Made by a program: the position numbers and the translations under genes | Source of the DNA: a virus | Strand: one strand, 5' to 3' | Virus record (IMG/VR): IMGVR_UViG_3300043409_000980 | Location: 1 to 34,594 of that record | Length of the DNA stretch: 34,594 nt | Notes under the pieces: generated by a model | The model's database searches: none | Told to the model about the DNA's origin: nothing | The model's input: the letters and a program-made list of their open reading frames with translations, nothing else | Shown here: positions 1-6,404 of the stretch, one piece after another | Numbering within the stretch: the first letter of the stretch is position 1 | How the letters are laid out: every line of letters starts with the position of its first letter

Positions 1-148
1 AGTTCCAGCAAAGGTCTTGAGTTCCGTTGCATCCGCACCCGAGAGATTTGAAAAGTACATTGGCCAACCATTGGTATTCTGCGATGGCCGCTCGCAATGT
101 CTCCACGTCCGTTTCTTCGGACATGGGCTTGATGTTGTTCTCGCTCAT
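1..148 (-). CDS. Partial small phage protein (C-terminus outside window)
   Basis: The ATG at 148-146 overlaps the stop of the upstream gene in an ATGA junction (145-148), the arrangement used through most of this operon. The 49 visible codons begin MSENNIKPMSEETDVETL and continue with an acidic, helical segment and a short Cys-Gly-Cys (GCGCNG) stretch. The frame stays open to the window edge. I do not recognise the family. The start is supported by the overlap; the function is unknown. Confidence 0.6.
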   Translation of the reverse strand, partial: MSENNIKPMSEETDVETLRAAIAEYQWLANVLFKSLGCGCNGTQDLCWN

Positions 149-264
149 TTGACGACGAAGAGAACGAAGTAGGCCGCAGTGATAACCATGCCCATGCAGA
201 ACGCCATGATGAGCAGATGTTTCAACTCCTCGGGCGAGGGCGGACGATTGGCTTTGTGTATCAC
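145..264 (-). CDS. Small single-span membrane protein, GTG start
   Basis: A 39-residue protein starting at GTG 264-262, which overlaps the TGA of the RuvC-like gene (261-263) as GTGA. A longer frame opens upstream but lies inside the resolvase gene, so the GTG is preferred. Residues 1-15 are polar and proline-rich (PPSPEEL). The rest is one hydrophobic helix (LLIMAFCMGMVITAAYFVLF) ending in VVK. The family is unknown. It sits between the resolvase and the next gene, coupled to both by overlap. A small inner-membrane accessory is the most that can be said. Confidence 0.55.
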   Translation of the reverse strand: MIHKANRPPSPEELKHLLIMAFCMGMVITAAYFVLFVVK

Positions 265-725
265 CGGCCACCGCCCATCGCGTAATGGAGGATCAAAAGG
301 GCGTCGCAGTTTTTGAGTGTGACGTCCAGATTCGGATACAGTTCCTGAGCTTTGCTTTTTAGCTTTCGCTTCCATTCTGGTCCGGTTTCGCATGATTTAC
401 GTCCTCCAAGCCCAAGTGGTTCTTGCCAGATTTTCGGCTCAACACGGTGGAGTGCGTAGCCTTGCGCGTAGCCTAGCCCCTGCACAATCCCGTAGTTCTC
501 ATGGAGCGTCGCCATGCTGGCCGACGACGTGAGTTTGCTGACGAACTTTGGCACCTTCTCGACCCACAGATGCGAGTCGGCCACCTTGAATCCTGCCAGT
601 AATTGCGCCGTATCTGGCAGCGACTCAGGCATTGGAAATAGGAGTATTCCTTCCGAGGTGCTGACCGCGAATCCACCGCCCACACCCGGATCGACCGCAA
701 CGATTGTTTGGTTTGATTTGTTCAT
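261..725 (-). CDS. RuvC-like Holliday junction resolvase
   Basis: About 154 residues with an RNase H-like fold typical of phage RuvC-type resolvases. The first strand carries the catalytic Asp in VAVDPGVGGGFAV (about residues 8-20). The second acidic residue is the Glu in LWVEKVP (about residue 56). A late acidic residue lies in NCDALLILHYA near the C-terminus. Such enzymes cut four-way junctions during phage recombination and before packaging. The start is uncertain: in-frame ATGs lie at 725, 758 and 827. I chose 725 because RuvC proteins begin a few residues before the first catalytic strand. It belongs with the recombination genes upstream in the same operon. Confidence 0.82.
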   Translation of the reverse strand: MNKSNQTIVAVDPGVGGGFAVSTSEGILLFPMPESLPDTAQLLAGFKVADSHLWVEKVPKFVSKLTSSASMATLHENYGIVQGLGYAQGYALHRVEPKIWQEPLGLGGRKSCETGPEWKRKLKSKAQELYPNLDVTLKNCDALLILHYAMGGGR

Positions 726-798
726 ATTTGTAGACTGATAAATTTGTTCGACGCTCATTTTGAAAAGTGTAAACGCTCGTTTTCTCGGATAGTAGATG

Positions 799-1617
799 TC
801 AGAGAGCGCATCCACCTTCGCACTCAAGGTTGAATTCTGACTGTCCGCGCTCGTTGTCGGTTAGATGAACCTCCTTGAGGGGACGGCAAGACTTATGGAT
901 GTAGAACTTTTCATTGAGGTTGCGGTTGCAAACGGTTCCTTCAACCCGAAGCGCGTCGTCTATTTCGACAGCTCTCGCCCATCCTTCTGGGTCTGTTTCA
1001 CGCAACAGCAACCACTCATGGTTCGACTTGTAAGGGCAGAACACGCAAGCGGATCTTGGAACCGTGTGAGGTATTCCGAAAGTCTCAAGCCACTTCACGC
1101 AGTCGGCTCTGGTCATCATCTTGTCGCATAATGGAAACACCGGCTCTGACCAATGCGGACTGTTGGCCTTAATGCGTGTGGCTCGTCCAGCTTCGTCGAG
1201 GCTGATTCCAAAGATCTGGTTTAGCTTCGTCTTTATCCTCTGACCTTTTGCCAGCCCAAGAAGTTTGCGACGGATAAATTTTTCAATCGGCAAGATCTTG
1301 TATTCACTGGTGCATTGGCGACGAGTTTTACCAAGCGGCTCACCTTCTTTTTGAGCCGTGAATGCGGGAATCGAAGCGAATCGCTGTCCGGTTGAATTGA
1401 TTCCGCGCATCAAGTCATTGCCAAGAATCCCAGCCGAGACAACGTGGATAGTTGGCCCACCCAGACTCTTGAGCCATTCCATGTGGGCATAGACTGACTT
1501 TGGCTCCTCACCAAGATCAGCGAAGATGGCGCATTGAATCGGATCAATTTCACCGCGCATTGCCATCAGGTAAAGCGTCGTCGATTGGACTCCACCGCCG
1601 AGGTTGAGGATTCTCAT
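799..1617 (-). CDS. PAPS reductase-like / N-type ATP pyrophosphatase family protein
   Basis: 272 residues of the adenine nucleotide alpha-hydrolase-like family often annotated in phages as phosphoadenosine phosphosulfate reductase. It has a PP-loop-like N-terminus (NLGGGVQSTTL, residues 5-15), an acidic FADLGEEP segment after strand 2, a conserved Cys patch RRQCTSEYKILPIE, and cysteines in ACVFCPYKSNHEW and CEGGC that could bind a metal or Fe-S cluster. Family members activate sulfate or a tRNA/DNA base through adenylation. DndC, from DNA phosphorothioation, is a distant relative. No other sulfur-modification gene is visible here, so the substrate is open. ATG 1617 overlaps the stop of the small HTH gene, with AAGGA about 7 bases upstream. 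Confidence 0.75.
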   Translation of the reverse strand: MRILNLGGGVQSTTLYLMAMRGEIDPIQCAIFADLGEEPKSVYAHMEWLKSLGGPTIHVVSAGILGNDLMRGINSTGQRFASIPAFTAQKEGEPLGKTRRQCTSEYKILPIEKFIRRKLLGLAKGQRIKTKLNQIFGISLDEAGRATRIKANSPHWSEPVFPLCDKMMTRADCVKWLETFGIPHTVPRSACVFCPYKSNHEWLLLRETDPEGWARAVEIDDALRVEGTVCNRNLNEKFYIHKSCRPLKEVHLTDNERGQSEFNLECEGGCAL

Positions 1618-1787
1618 TGGGTTTTCCTTATCTGTCCGCGCTTAACCTTTGATATCCACCCAAGACTGACAGCGTAATCGTCAGCGATTTGCCGGTAGGT
1701 CTTTCCGGTTTTCAGGTCTTCAACCACTTCCAGAACAACAGCCTGAGGTATGTGTCCGTTTGCTGGGACATAAGTAATGTTTTTCAT
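1614..1787 (-). CDS. Small helix-turn-helix protein
   Basis: A 57-residue protein from ATG 1787-1785 to TGA 1616-1614, ending in an ATGA overlap with the PAPS-reductase-like gene. Residues 30-50 (TYRQIADDYAVSLGWISKVK) read as a helix-turn-helix: a short helix, the AxDY turn, and a recognition helix ending in basic residues KVKRGQIRK. It may be a small transcriptional regulator or a DNA-binding accessory. It lies directly downstream of SSB in the same operon. The family is recognised only at the motif level. Confidence 0.62.
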   Translation of the reverse strand: MKNITYVPANGHIPQAVVLEVVEDLKTGKTYRQIADDYAVSLGWISKVKRGQIRKTQ

Positions 1788-1791
1788 TCGC

Positions 1792-2148
1792 TTAGTAACA
1801 GAGGATAGTAACCTGCTCGGCAGCGATTCGAACCGCTGATTTCGTGTCTCCGCCCTCGCTCCACTTCTCGACCTTCACACGGCCTTTGACGCGCACCAGA
1901 GCGCCGTTCTGAATCTCGATAATCTTCTCTGCAACTTGTCCCCATGAGGACAGCTCGAACTCATCGAAGTCTTCGTGGAAGCGCCCTTCGTTGTCAGTCC
2001 AGTGACGGGCGATTGATATAACGCGGCGCACCATGAGCGAGCCTGTCTTGGTTTCTGTCTGCCGACTTATGCCGCGCAGTTCGCCGATCAGATAGACTAC
2101 GTTCTCGGTGGGCGTGGATGTTTCGTTTGCTGGCGTGGATACACTCAT
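1792..2148 (-). CDS. ssb: Single-stranded DNA-binding protein
   Basis: 118 residues with the OB-fold pattern of bacterial SSB. After a Thr/Pro-rich leader, strand 1 is NVVYLIGELRG, followed by SLMVRRVISIARHW, an acidic loop, FELSSWGQVAEKI, and GALVRVKGRVKVEKW. It protects single-stranded DNA during phage replication and recombination. The usual acidic C-terminal tip (DDDIPF-like), which recruits partners, is absent; the protein ends VTILCY. An upstream ATG lies four codons earlier, but ATG 2148-2146 forms an ATGA overlap with the helicase stop and is preferred. It follows the SF2 helicase, a pairing common in phage replication modules. Confidence 0.85.
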   Translation of the reverse strand: MSVSTPANETSTPTENVVYLIGELRGISRQTETKTGSLMVRRVISIARHWTDNEGRFHEDFDEFELSSWGQVAEKIIEIQNGALVRVKGRVKVEKWSEGGDTKSAVRIAAEQVTILCY

Positions 2149-3221
2149 TGGAAAATACAACCTAGTTCACGGTAGCAAGCCATTCGCTTCTTAGCGTGGA
2201 ACGCTCCGATGGGGTGGAATTTGTCAGAGAAATCTACGATTGTCGCGCAGTTCTTGGTTTCTGTTTTCCGCAATGCTCGACTGGCTCGTTGGATGGTCTT
2301 CTGCGACGACCGACCGCCGCTGACCATGATGAGTAACTCGACGTTGGGCAGATCCAATCCTTCGTCGGCTAGCGAGGTGGCGATCATGGTTCGCAGGTTG
2401 CCAGCCTTGAATTCCTCCATTGCCGCCTTGCGCTGCTTCTTGCCGATCTTCGAATGGACGAGGAGCGAACCAGGGATGCGCTTTTCGTAGTCCTCGCCCA
2501 GCGTGATGCGCGGAATGAGGATGAGCGTCTGCATGTCGAGGTGTTCGACCGCGTAGTTGATGGCGTAGTTGTTGCGCTCACGGTTCTGGCAGATGCCGAT
2601 ATCGACGAGCGATTCCCAAGCGCACATACGCTTCAATTCATCCTCGCTGATCCGCATGTACTTGACGCGAGTGTTGAACAGCCGGTCGATGTTGTCGTCG
2701 ATCTTCTGCTGGATGTTAAGGTCCGTGGCGTGGCTGATTTCGAGGTAAGCGTCGGCCAATGAATCGCCAATGTCGTTGCGGTTTATCTCGTAGGTGCGGT
2801 TGCGAAAAAGCGTTCGCGTTACAGCGTTGCGATCCTCGTCATCTCCCCACGGCGTGGCATCGAAACCATAACGCAGACCGTTACAGGACTCGATGATGCG
2901 ACGCCATCCGGCGGCAGGGCTGTGCTTCGCTTCGTCCACTATAAGAAGGTTCTTCTTGCTGAAGTCCACTGACTCATGCGGACAGCGGACGTCTACAATG
3001 TTGTCTGGAATTCCCGCGACTCTCAACGATGTGCGCGCTTGCTGGCATGTCTCGCGTGTTGGGGCCATCCATCCAAACGACATGTCAGGATAAAATTCGT
3101 GGTAATGCTTGATGATCGATGCAGCAATCCATGTCTTGCCACTGCCTGCCGGTGCGACGATCAGCCCATAGCTATTTTTGGCCCACTCTACTGCTTTTTT
3201 TTGGTATTCTCTTAGATTCAT
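2145..3221 (-). CDS. SF2 DNA/RNA helicase (DEAD/DEAH-like)
   Basis: 358 residues with the two RecA-like domains of superfamily 2. Walker A is APAGSGKTW (residues 23-31). The Walker B box is LLIVDEAKH (residues 92-100), a DEAK variant of DEAH. FDATPWGDDE occupies the motif III position. In the second domain, RTMIATSLADEGLDLPN and QRASRALR give motifs V and VI, with an Ala where Gly is usual in QRxGR. The layout resembles compact phage helicases of the UvsW/XPB type that remodel branched DNA. It is coupled to SSB by an ATGA overlap. No primase or polymerase is visible in the window. Confidence 0.88.
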   Translation of the reverse strand: MNLREYQKKAVEWAKNSYGLIVAPAGSGKTWIAASIIKHYHEFYPDMSFGWMAPTRETCQQARTSLRVAGIPDNIVDVRCPHESVDFSKKNLLIVDEAKHSPAAGWRRIIESCNGLRYGFDATPWGDDEDRNAVTRTLFRNRTYEINRNDIGDSLADAYLEISHATDLNIQQKIDDNIDRLFNTRVKYMRISEDELKRMCAWESLVDIGICQNRERNNYAINYAVEHLDMQTLILIPRITLGEDYEKRIPGSLLVHSKIGKKQRKAAMEEFKAGNLRTMIATSLADEGLDLPNVELLIMVSGGRSSQKTIQRASRALRKTETKNCATIVDFSDKFHPIGAFHAKKRMACYRELGCIFQ

Positions 3222-3225
3222 AATT

Positions 3226-3306
3226 TTAGGAAATTTGCCCCTCCGACCGCCGCTTCATGACGGCCAGAGGGTTTTGTCCGCACCACACGGTGCGATTCGC
3301 CGTCAT
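3226..3306 (-). CDS. Very small unknown protein
   Basis: A 26-residue frame whose ATG (3306-3304) overlaps the TGA of the ribbon-helix-helix gene as ATGA and whose stop lies 4 bases before the helicase start. The sequence is basic (MTANRTVWCGQNPLAVMKRR...). The exact overlap and the way it fills the gap are the only evidence. A longer frame in phase runs back into the neighbouring gene and is less likely to be used. Confidence 0.4.
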   Translation of the reverse strand: MTANRTVWCGQNPLAVMKRRSEGQIS

Positions 3307-3494
3307 TCGTTCGTTGTACTGTCGGTAGAAGGCGCGCTCGATTGCGTCGTGGCGCACTTCTTGTTCAGCAACTTCCTTAACGCTTGATTGGCGAAAAATC
3401 CGATCTTCAAACCATTCTCGTCGCAATGTTTGCGAACCTCTTCGTGGAGCGCCGAGTCGATGGTGATAACTGTGTATTTGGCTGGTTTCTTCAT
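3303..3494 (-). CDS. Ribbon-helix-helix DNA-binding protein
   Basis: 63 residues starting at ATG 3494, just after the stop of the upstream gene. An N-terminal basic beta strand (KPAKYTVITIDSALHEEVR) is followed by two helices (EEVRKHCDENGLKIGFFANQ and ALRKLLNKK), the Arc/MetJ/CopG ribbon-helix-helix pattern. Such proteins bind operators as dimers of dimers, so this is a candidate regulator of the early operon. The C-terminal tail is Ser/Thr-rich and likely disordered. A longer frame starting at 3587 lies inside the upstream gene and was not used. Confidence 0.68.
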   Translation of the reverse strand: MKKPAKYTVITIDSALHEEVRKHCDENGLKIGFFANQALRKLLNKKCATTQSSAPSTDSTTNE

Positions 3495-3496
3495 AA

Positions 3497-4009
3497 TCAC
3501 TCGCTCTTCATCGGAGTCGATTGAACGCCATTGTAGGCGATGGTCTTCGGGCGGTAGATGCCTACCTGCTCCGTTTCCTCGACCCAACTAGGACCGCCCC
3601 TGATATGGAAAATGCAGGAGGACATTCCGTTCCATGATTTTGTAGATGACTTGGCCGAGGTATACGCAGATCCAAACGTAGCGTTCAAATCGTCGCTCGA
3701 CATAGCCTTGACGTTGGCCCAGTCGATGTCGCCTGCATGCCACAGTTTAAATCCTAGCTCCAGCGGCGCGACGACTTCTGCGATGCCGGGAAAATGCCAT
3801 ACCCACTCGTCATGGGATGACGCATCACCGGACATAACCGCGTAGCACTGGTAATTGCCCAGCGGTACGGAGCCGCTTCCCCAGTCGCAGCTCTCGCCGG
3901 GTTTAAGAACAGCCGAGCGTGTCGGATGGTCGTTGCATTTGGGCTGCTCGAAAAGAGCAACCAATACTGGGACTTCGGTCTGATTCTCGATCTTGATGTG
4001 TGTACTCAT
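3497..4009 (-). CDS. Unknown 170-residue protein, probable beta-sandwich
   Basis: I do not recognise the family. The N-terminal half alternates hydrophobic strands (HIKIENQTEVPVLVALFE, SAVLKPGESCDWG, LGNYQCYAVMSGD) with short polar loops, suggesting a beta-sandwich. Cysteines lie at about residues 25, 41 and 55. The C-terminal half is rich in Ser, Thr and Trp. There is no signal peptide or membrane span. It lies in the early operon between two small unknown genes and the RHH gene. No clear Shine-Dalgarno precedes ATG 4009. Confidence 0.6.
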   Translation of the reverse strand: MSTHIKIENQTEVPVLVALFEQPKCNDHPTRSAVLKPGESCDWGSGSVPLGNYQCYAVMSGDASSHDEWVWHFPGIAEVVAPLELGFKLWHAGDIDWANVKAMSSDDLNATFGSAYTSAKSSTKSWNGMSSCIFHIRGGPSWVEETEQVGIYRPKTIAYNGVQSTPMKSE

Positions 4010-4021
4010 AGGTGTCGGTTG

Positions 4022-4219
4022 TTATGGGGTTGGTTGCAGGATGAAATCGAAGTTGATCTTCCAGTTGTCGCCCAGGCGATTGTAGGTGTCGTGCTTGATC
4101 TTCCAGAGTCGAGGATTGCGAGTCGTCCCAGTGTGTCGGCACCGGATTCTGACATCGATGTCCTGGATGGCGACGTTCCGCAGCCGGTGGTCGGCAGGCA
4201 GGTCGTGAAGGTGTTTCAT
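4022..4219 (-). CDS. Unknown 65-residue protein
   Basis: ATG 4219-4217 overlaps the upstream stop as ATGA. The protein is basic, rich in His and Arg in its first half (KHLHDLPADHRLRNV), then NPRLWKIKHDTYNRLGD and a hydrophobic end NFDFILQPTP. It has no recognisable domain. Its reading frame is supported by the overlap and by the 12-base gap to the next gene. Confidence 0.55.
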   Translation of the reverse strand: MKHLHDLPADHRLRNVAIQDIDVRIRCRHTGTTRNPRLWKIKHDTYNRLGDNWKINFDFILQPTP

Positions 4220-4413
4220 GTCAGCAGGTGTTTAATGATTAGGTTCCGCTCTTTGCCCTTTGCTCGGAGAATGCTCTCAAGAACAACGTGAGGGTTGATT
4301 GTCGCGACGTGTTTCCACTCTGGGCTTTGATCGACGTGCTTGGCTGTATCAAGACTTTCAACGCGCACTAATCCGTTAAATGCGTGGACGTAGATGAAGG
4401 CGCAGTCTCTCAT
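4216..4413 (-). CDS. Unknown 65-residue protein
   Basis: ATG 4413-4411 overlaps the stop of the coiled-coil gene (4410-4412). A GGAGG Shine-Dalgarno lies inside the end of that gene, about 4 bases before the ATG, which fixes this start over an in-frame ATG seven codons earlier. The protein (MRDCAFIYVHAFNGLVRVESLD...) looks alpha/beta, with a C-terminal helix LESILRAKGKERNLIIKHLLT. The family is unknown. Confidence 0.58.
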   Translation of the reverse strand: MRDCAFIYVHAFNGLVRVESLDTAKHVDQSPEWKHVATINPHVVLESILRAKGKERNLIIKHLLT

Positions 4414-4622
4414 TTTACCTCCTTCTCCTTCCACAGCAGCAGATCCGCTCGCATTGCGTCGTTTTCTGTTTCGAGATTGTTGATTCGGTCGTTGAGACGA
4501 TTTAGTTCTCTGACGATGCCTCGTGGGCGTATGTCGCTTAGGAACTTACCTTCTGGAGTCTTAATACTAAATCCGTTGAGTGGAGGCATTCGTCGCAACA
4601 GGATGTGGGTGTAGCGTTTCAC
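4410..4622 (-). CDS. Small coiled-coil protein sharing a C-terminal module with 4744-4956
   Basis: 70 residues from GTG 4622-4620, which overlaps the TGA of the small membrane gene (GTGA). GGAGG lies about 7 bases before the GTG. The N-terminus is basic; residues 40-70 form a heptad-patterned helix (VRELNRLNDRINNLETEN, then DAMRADLLLWKEK). The segment LETEND(A/S)MRADLLLWK recurs almost unchanged in the protein at 4744-4956, and the underlying DNA is duplicated. The role is unknown, but oligomerisation through the coiled coil is likely. Confidence 0.58.
   Translation of the reverse strand: MKRYTHILLRRMPPLNGFSIKTPEGKFLSDIRPRGIVRELNRLNDRINNLETENDAMRADLLLWKEKEVK
4429..4475 (-). repeat. Direct repeat copy 1 (47 bp, coding for LETENDxMRADLLLWK)
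   Basis: Matches 4766-4812 at 43 of 47 positions in the same orientation. It encodes the shared coiled-coil end of the two small proteins at 4410-4622 and 4744-4956. This indicates duplication or recombination of a gene module within the operon. Confidence 0.85.
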
Positions 4623-4747
4623 CGATTTACCTCCTTCAGTATGAAGTAAGCCGAACCAGCAATCACAAGTGCAAGCCACAGTTCTGGATGTCTCCTGTGG
4701 AACTCCAGCTCTGCTTTAACCCATGCGAGAACCTCTTTGAGTTTCAC
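4619..4747 (-). CDS. Small membrane protein, GTG start
   Basis: 42 residues starting at GTG 4747-4745, inside the GTGA overlap with the upstream gene, and ending at TGA 4621-4619 in another GTGA overlap. The N-terminal half is amphipathic (KLKEVLAWVKAELEFHRRH). A hydrophobic span follows (LWLALVIAGSAYFIL), then KEVNR. The last codons carry the GGAGG that serves the next gene. It could be a small inner-membrane or holin-like protein, but the early position argues against a standard holin. Confidence 0.52.
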   Translation of the reverse strand: MKLKEVLAWVKAELEFHRRHPELWLALVIAGSAYFILKEVNR

Positions 4748-4956
4748 GGCAACGGCCCTCCGTTCTTCCACAGCAGCAGATCCGCTCGCATCGAATCGTT
4801 CTCTGTTTCGAGTTGCGTGATGTAAGCCAGTCGTACTGCTGCGAGTCGCTCAAGTCTTCGACACAGTATACCTAGCTCGGCTACGTTGTGAGGGGTTGAG
4901 TCGGATATGGGGGTATCGCTGATCATTTTCGTGGCGTCAGGAATATGATCGCTCAT
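4744..4956 (-). CDS. Small coiled-coil protein built from two repeated modules
   Basis: 70 residues from ATG 4956-4954 (ATGA overlap; GGAG about 6 bases upstream inside the previous gene). The N-terminal module MSDHIPDATKMISDTP is nearly identical to the start of the protein at 5300-5785. The C-terminal module QLETENDSMRADLLLWK matches the protein at 4410-4622. Between them is a Leu/Arg-rich helix (ELGILCRRLERLAAVRLAY). This chimera looks like the product of recombination between neighbouring genes. Function unknown. Confidence 0.6.
   Translation of the reverse strand: MSDHIPDATKMISDTPISDSTPHNVAELGILCRRLERLAAVRLAYITQLETENDSMRADLLLWKNGGPLP
4766..4812 (-). repeat. Direct repeat copy 2 (47 bp)
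   Basis: Same orientation as 4429-4475 with four mismatches. It encodes the C-terminal coiled-coil module of the 4744-4956 protein. Confidence 0.85.
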
Positions 4957-4958
4957 TT
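4913..4958 (-). repeat. Direct repeat copy A (46 bp, codes for MSDHIPDATKMISDT)
   Basis: Matches 5742-5787 at 44 of 46 positions in the same orientation, covering the start codon and the first 14-15 codons of each gene. Homology extending over the start suggests the 5' end was copied as a unit. Confidence 0.88.
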
Positions 4959-5303
4959 CGACTCCTTCCATTTGCCAACCGTCCTCAGAAATGCCTCTGC
5001 GCGTTGACGAGCGGTGGCTTGTAGAATGCGCGTCATCCCGTCCAGTTCCGACATTTGCTCAGCCTCAAGCACTCGCATCAGATTCACCGCAAACTCAAGC
5101 CATGCAGTTGATCCACCAAGTGCAACCATCTCTGCTTGGCGCATCGCGTTGAGGTCTTTGCAGAAACTTGGGACACCAAGTTCAGCCTCGTTTGGGTGTG
5201 ATGTTCCACGAGGAAACCATACGCCACACCGAATATCTCCGCAGGCGCACTTCGCCCATCCAAGCTGCAAAGCGATTGCTTCGTTGATTTCTTCGTCTGT
5301 CAC
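4953..5303 (-). CDS. Phage ABA-sandwich-like protein, GTG start
   Basis: 116 residues from GTG 5303-5301 (GTGA overlap with the upstream stop). The pattern is that of the widespread phage ABA sandwich domain: an N-terminal helix (DEEINEAIALQLGW), a Cys-rich middle (KCACGDIRCGVWF), a PSFCKDLNAMRQAE segment, and a C-terminal ATARQRAEAFLRTVGKWK helix. Members are common early-region phage proteins of unknown role. The final codons (KESK) contain the GGAG that serves the next gene. Confidence 0.65.
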   Translation of the reverse strand: MTDEEINEAIALQLGWAKCACGDIRCGVWFPRGTSHPNEAELGVPSFCKDLNAMRQAEMVALGGSTAWLEFAVNLMRVLEAEQMSELDGMTRILQATARQRAEAFLRTVGKWKESK

Positions 5304-5785
5304 GGCTTGGCCTCCTTGGCTTTGCGCCAGTTGACGGTTGCCAACAGGTCGTAGGTCTGGGTATTGGCTAGCGCATCCCCCGCCTCCTCCAGCCGCTTGA
5401 TGCGCTCCCCTCTGTCTTCGTACAACGCAACGTCCGCAACCAGCGCGGCGTGCTTGTTATTCGCGTCCATTAGATCCTCCTCTAACATCTTTATGCGCTC
5501 TTGTAACCCACGCACAACAACCACTCCCTGCTCGATTTCGTCTGTTCCAAGCAATTCTCGGAACTCTTCGCGGAGGCTGATCTTTTGATCGGCTTGCAAT
5601 CGTGCGGTGTTACGCTCTGCAACAAGCAATCGAATGCGGTCTTGAGCGGTGGCAAGTTCGCGTTCGATGTCACAACCAACCTTCCAGATATTGGCAAATC
5701 CAGCATCGGGAGCGTTGAAGAGTGCTGCTTCCATCCTCGGTGTATCGCTGATCATTTTCGTGGGGTCAGGAATATGATCGTTCAT
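5300..5785 (-). CDS. Coiled-coil protein with the DHIPD N-terminal module
   Basis: 161 residues from ATG 5785-5783 (ATGA overlap; GGAGGA about 6 bases upstream). It begins MNDHIPDPTKMISDTP, the same module as the 4744-4956 protein. Residues 45-145 form a long heptad-rich helix (ELATAQDRIRLLVAERNTAR, LQERIKMLEEDLMDANNK, ERIKRLEEAGDAL). No catalytic motif is seen. A structural or scaffold-like early protein is possible. Confidence 0.62.
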   Translation of the reverse strand: MNDHIPDPTKMISDTPRMEAALFNAPDAGFANIWKVGCDIERELATAQDRIRLLVAERNTARLQADQKISLREEFRELLGTDEIEQGVVVVRGLQERIKMLEEDLMDANNKHAALVADVALYEDRGERIKRLEEAGDALANTQTYDLLATVNWRKAKEAKP

Positions 5786-5787
5786 TT
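5742..5787 (-). repeat. Direct repeat copy B (46 bp, codes for MNDHIPDPTKMISDT)
   Basis: Second copy of the 4913-4958 repeat with two mismatches, in the same orientation and at the same position relative to the start codon. Confidence 0.88.
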
Positions 5788-6132
5788 GGATTCCTCCATC
5801 ACTCCGCACGGGAGCCATGTTTTGCCACCATCGATTGAATGTTCGTATTTTTCACACCAATCCTTTCTGTTCTCTTCGCTAGATGTGCGGTCGATCAACC
5901 AACGTGTTTTGGGGTATTCACGATTCCTCGCCTGCATTCCCAGCGGAACCTCATCCGCAGTCCATGGGCGGAGGACATAGGTGGGTTTGATGCGGTACTT
6001 TGTGTCGTCCCAGCCCCACCGAGGGAAATATAATGGTTCCCATTTTCCAACAGGACCCAAGACCTCTAGGTCCTTACCATCCACAAATGCCTGCATCACA
6101 CGAATGGCTTCTTTGGTTTCTTCGATGTTCAT
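5782..6132 (-). CDS. Conserved phage protein of unknown function (WxWDxxxYRIKP type)
   Basis: 116 residues from ATG 6132 (ATGA overlap, AAGGAA about 6 bases upstream). It has the pattern of a common phage early protein: VMQAFVDGKDLEV, then GKWEPL, WGWDDTKYRIKP, and a second segment RPWTADEVPLG followed by a Trp-rich C-terminal half (TRWLIDRTSSE, GKTWLPCG). I know this family only as uncharacterised. The last codons (MEESK) supply the Shine-Dalgarno of the next gene. Confidence 0.62.
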   Translation of the reverse strand: MNIEETKEAIRVMQAFVDGKDLEVLGPVGKWEPLYFPRWGWDDTKYRIKPTYVLRPWTADEVPLGMQARNREYPKTRWLIDRTSSEENRKDWCEKYEHSIDGGKTWLPCGVMEESK

Positions 6133-6332
6133 TTCGATTCCTTCACTTGTTGCATCTGAACAAAGTCCAGTCGGTTCTCTTCGTTGATTGCAATGCCCCA
6201 GCCGTTGCGACGGCAGGACAGTTCGATTGCGCTGAAGACTTCGTTCATAACTGCGTCGGGCAGATAAATGGACAGCAGTCCTTTGAATGTGATTCGATAC
6301 TGCTCTTTGTCTTCTTTGATTGGCTTGACCAT
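6129..6332 (-). CDS. Unknown 67-residue protein
   Basis: ATG 6332 follows an A-rich leader in the 72-base gap after the DUF669-like gene. The protein (YRITFKGLLSIYLPDAV..., then AIELSCRRNGWGIAINEEN) looks alpha/beta. It ends in VKESK, whose codons supply the AAGGAA used by the next gene. Family unknown. Confidence 0.55.
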   Translation of the reverse strand: MVKPIKEDKEQYRITFKGLLSIYLPDAVMNEVFSAIELSCRRNGWGIAINEENRLDFVQMQQVKESK

Positions 6333-6404
6333 AGATACGTTTTTTAATTCTTAGGTTTTAGTTTCGAGCGTTATCGCGGAATGCGCTCCCCTCCGTGATG
6401 CGGT

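Noticed and set aside
261-393. Longer 82-residue reading of the small membrane protein at 145-264
   Set aside because: It would overlap the RuvC-like gene by 133 bases; the GTGA-coupled GTG start at 264 fits the operon better.
1840-1880. GGTTCGAATC-like word suggesting a tRNA T-arm (minus strand)
   Set aside because: It lies inside the SSB coding sequence and no cloverleaf can be built around it.
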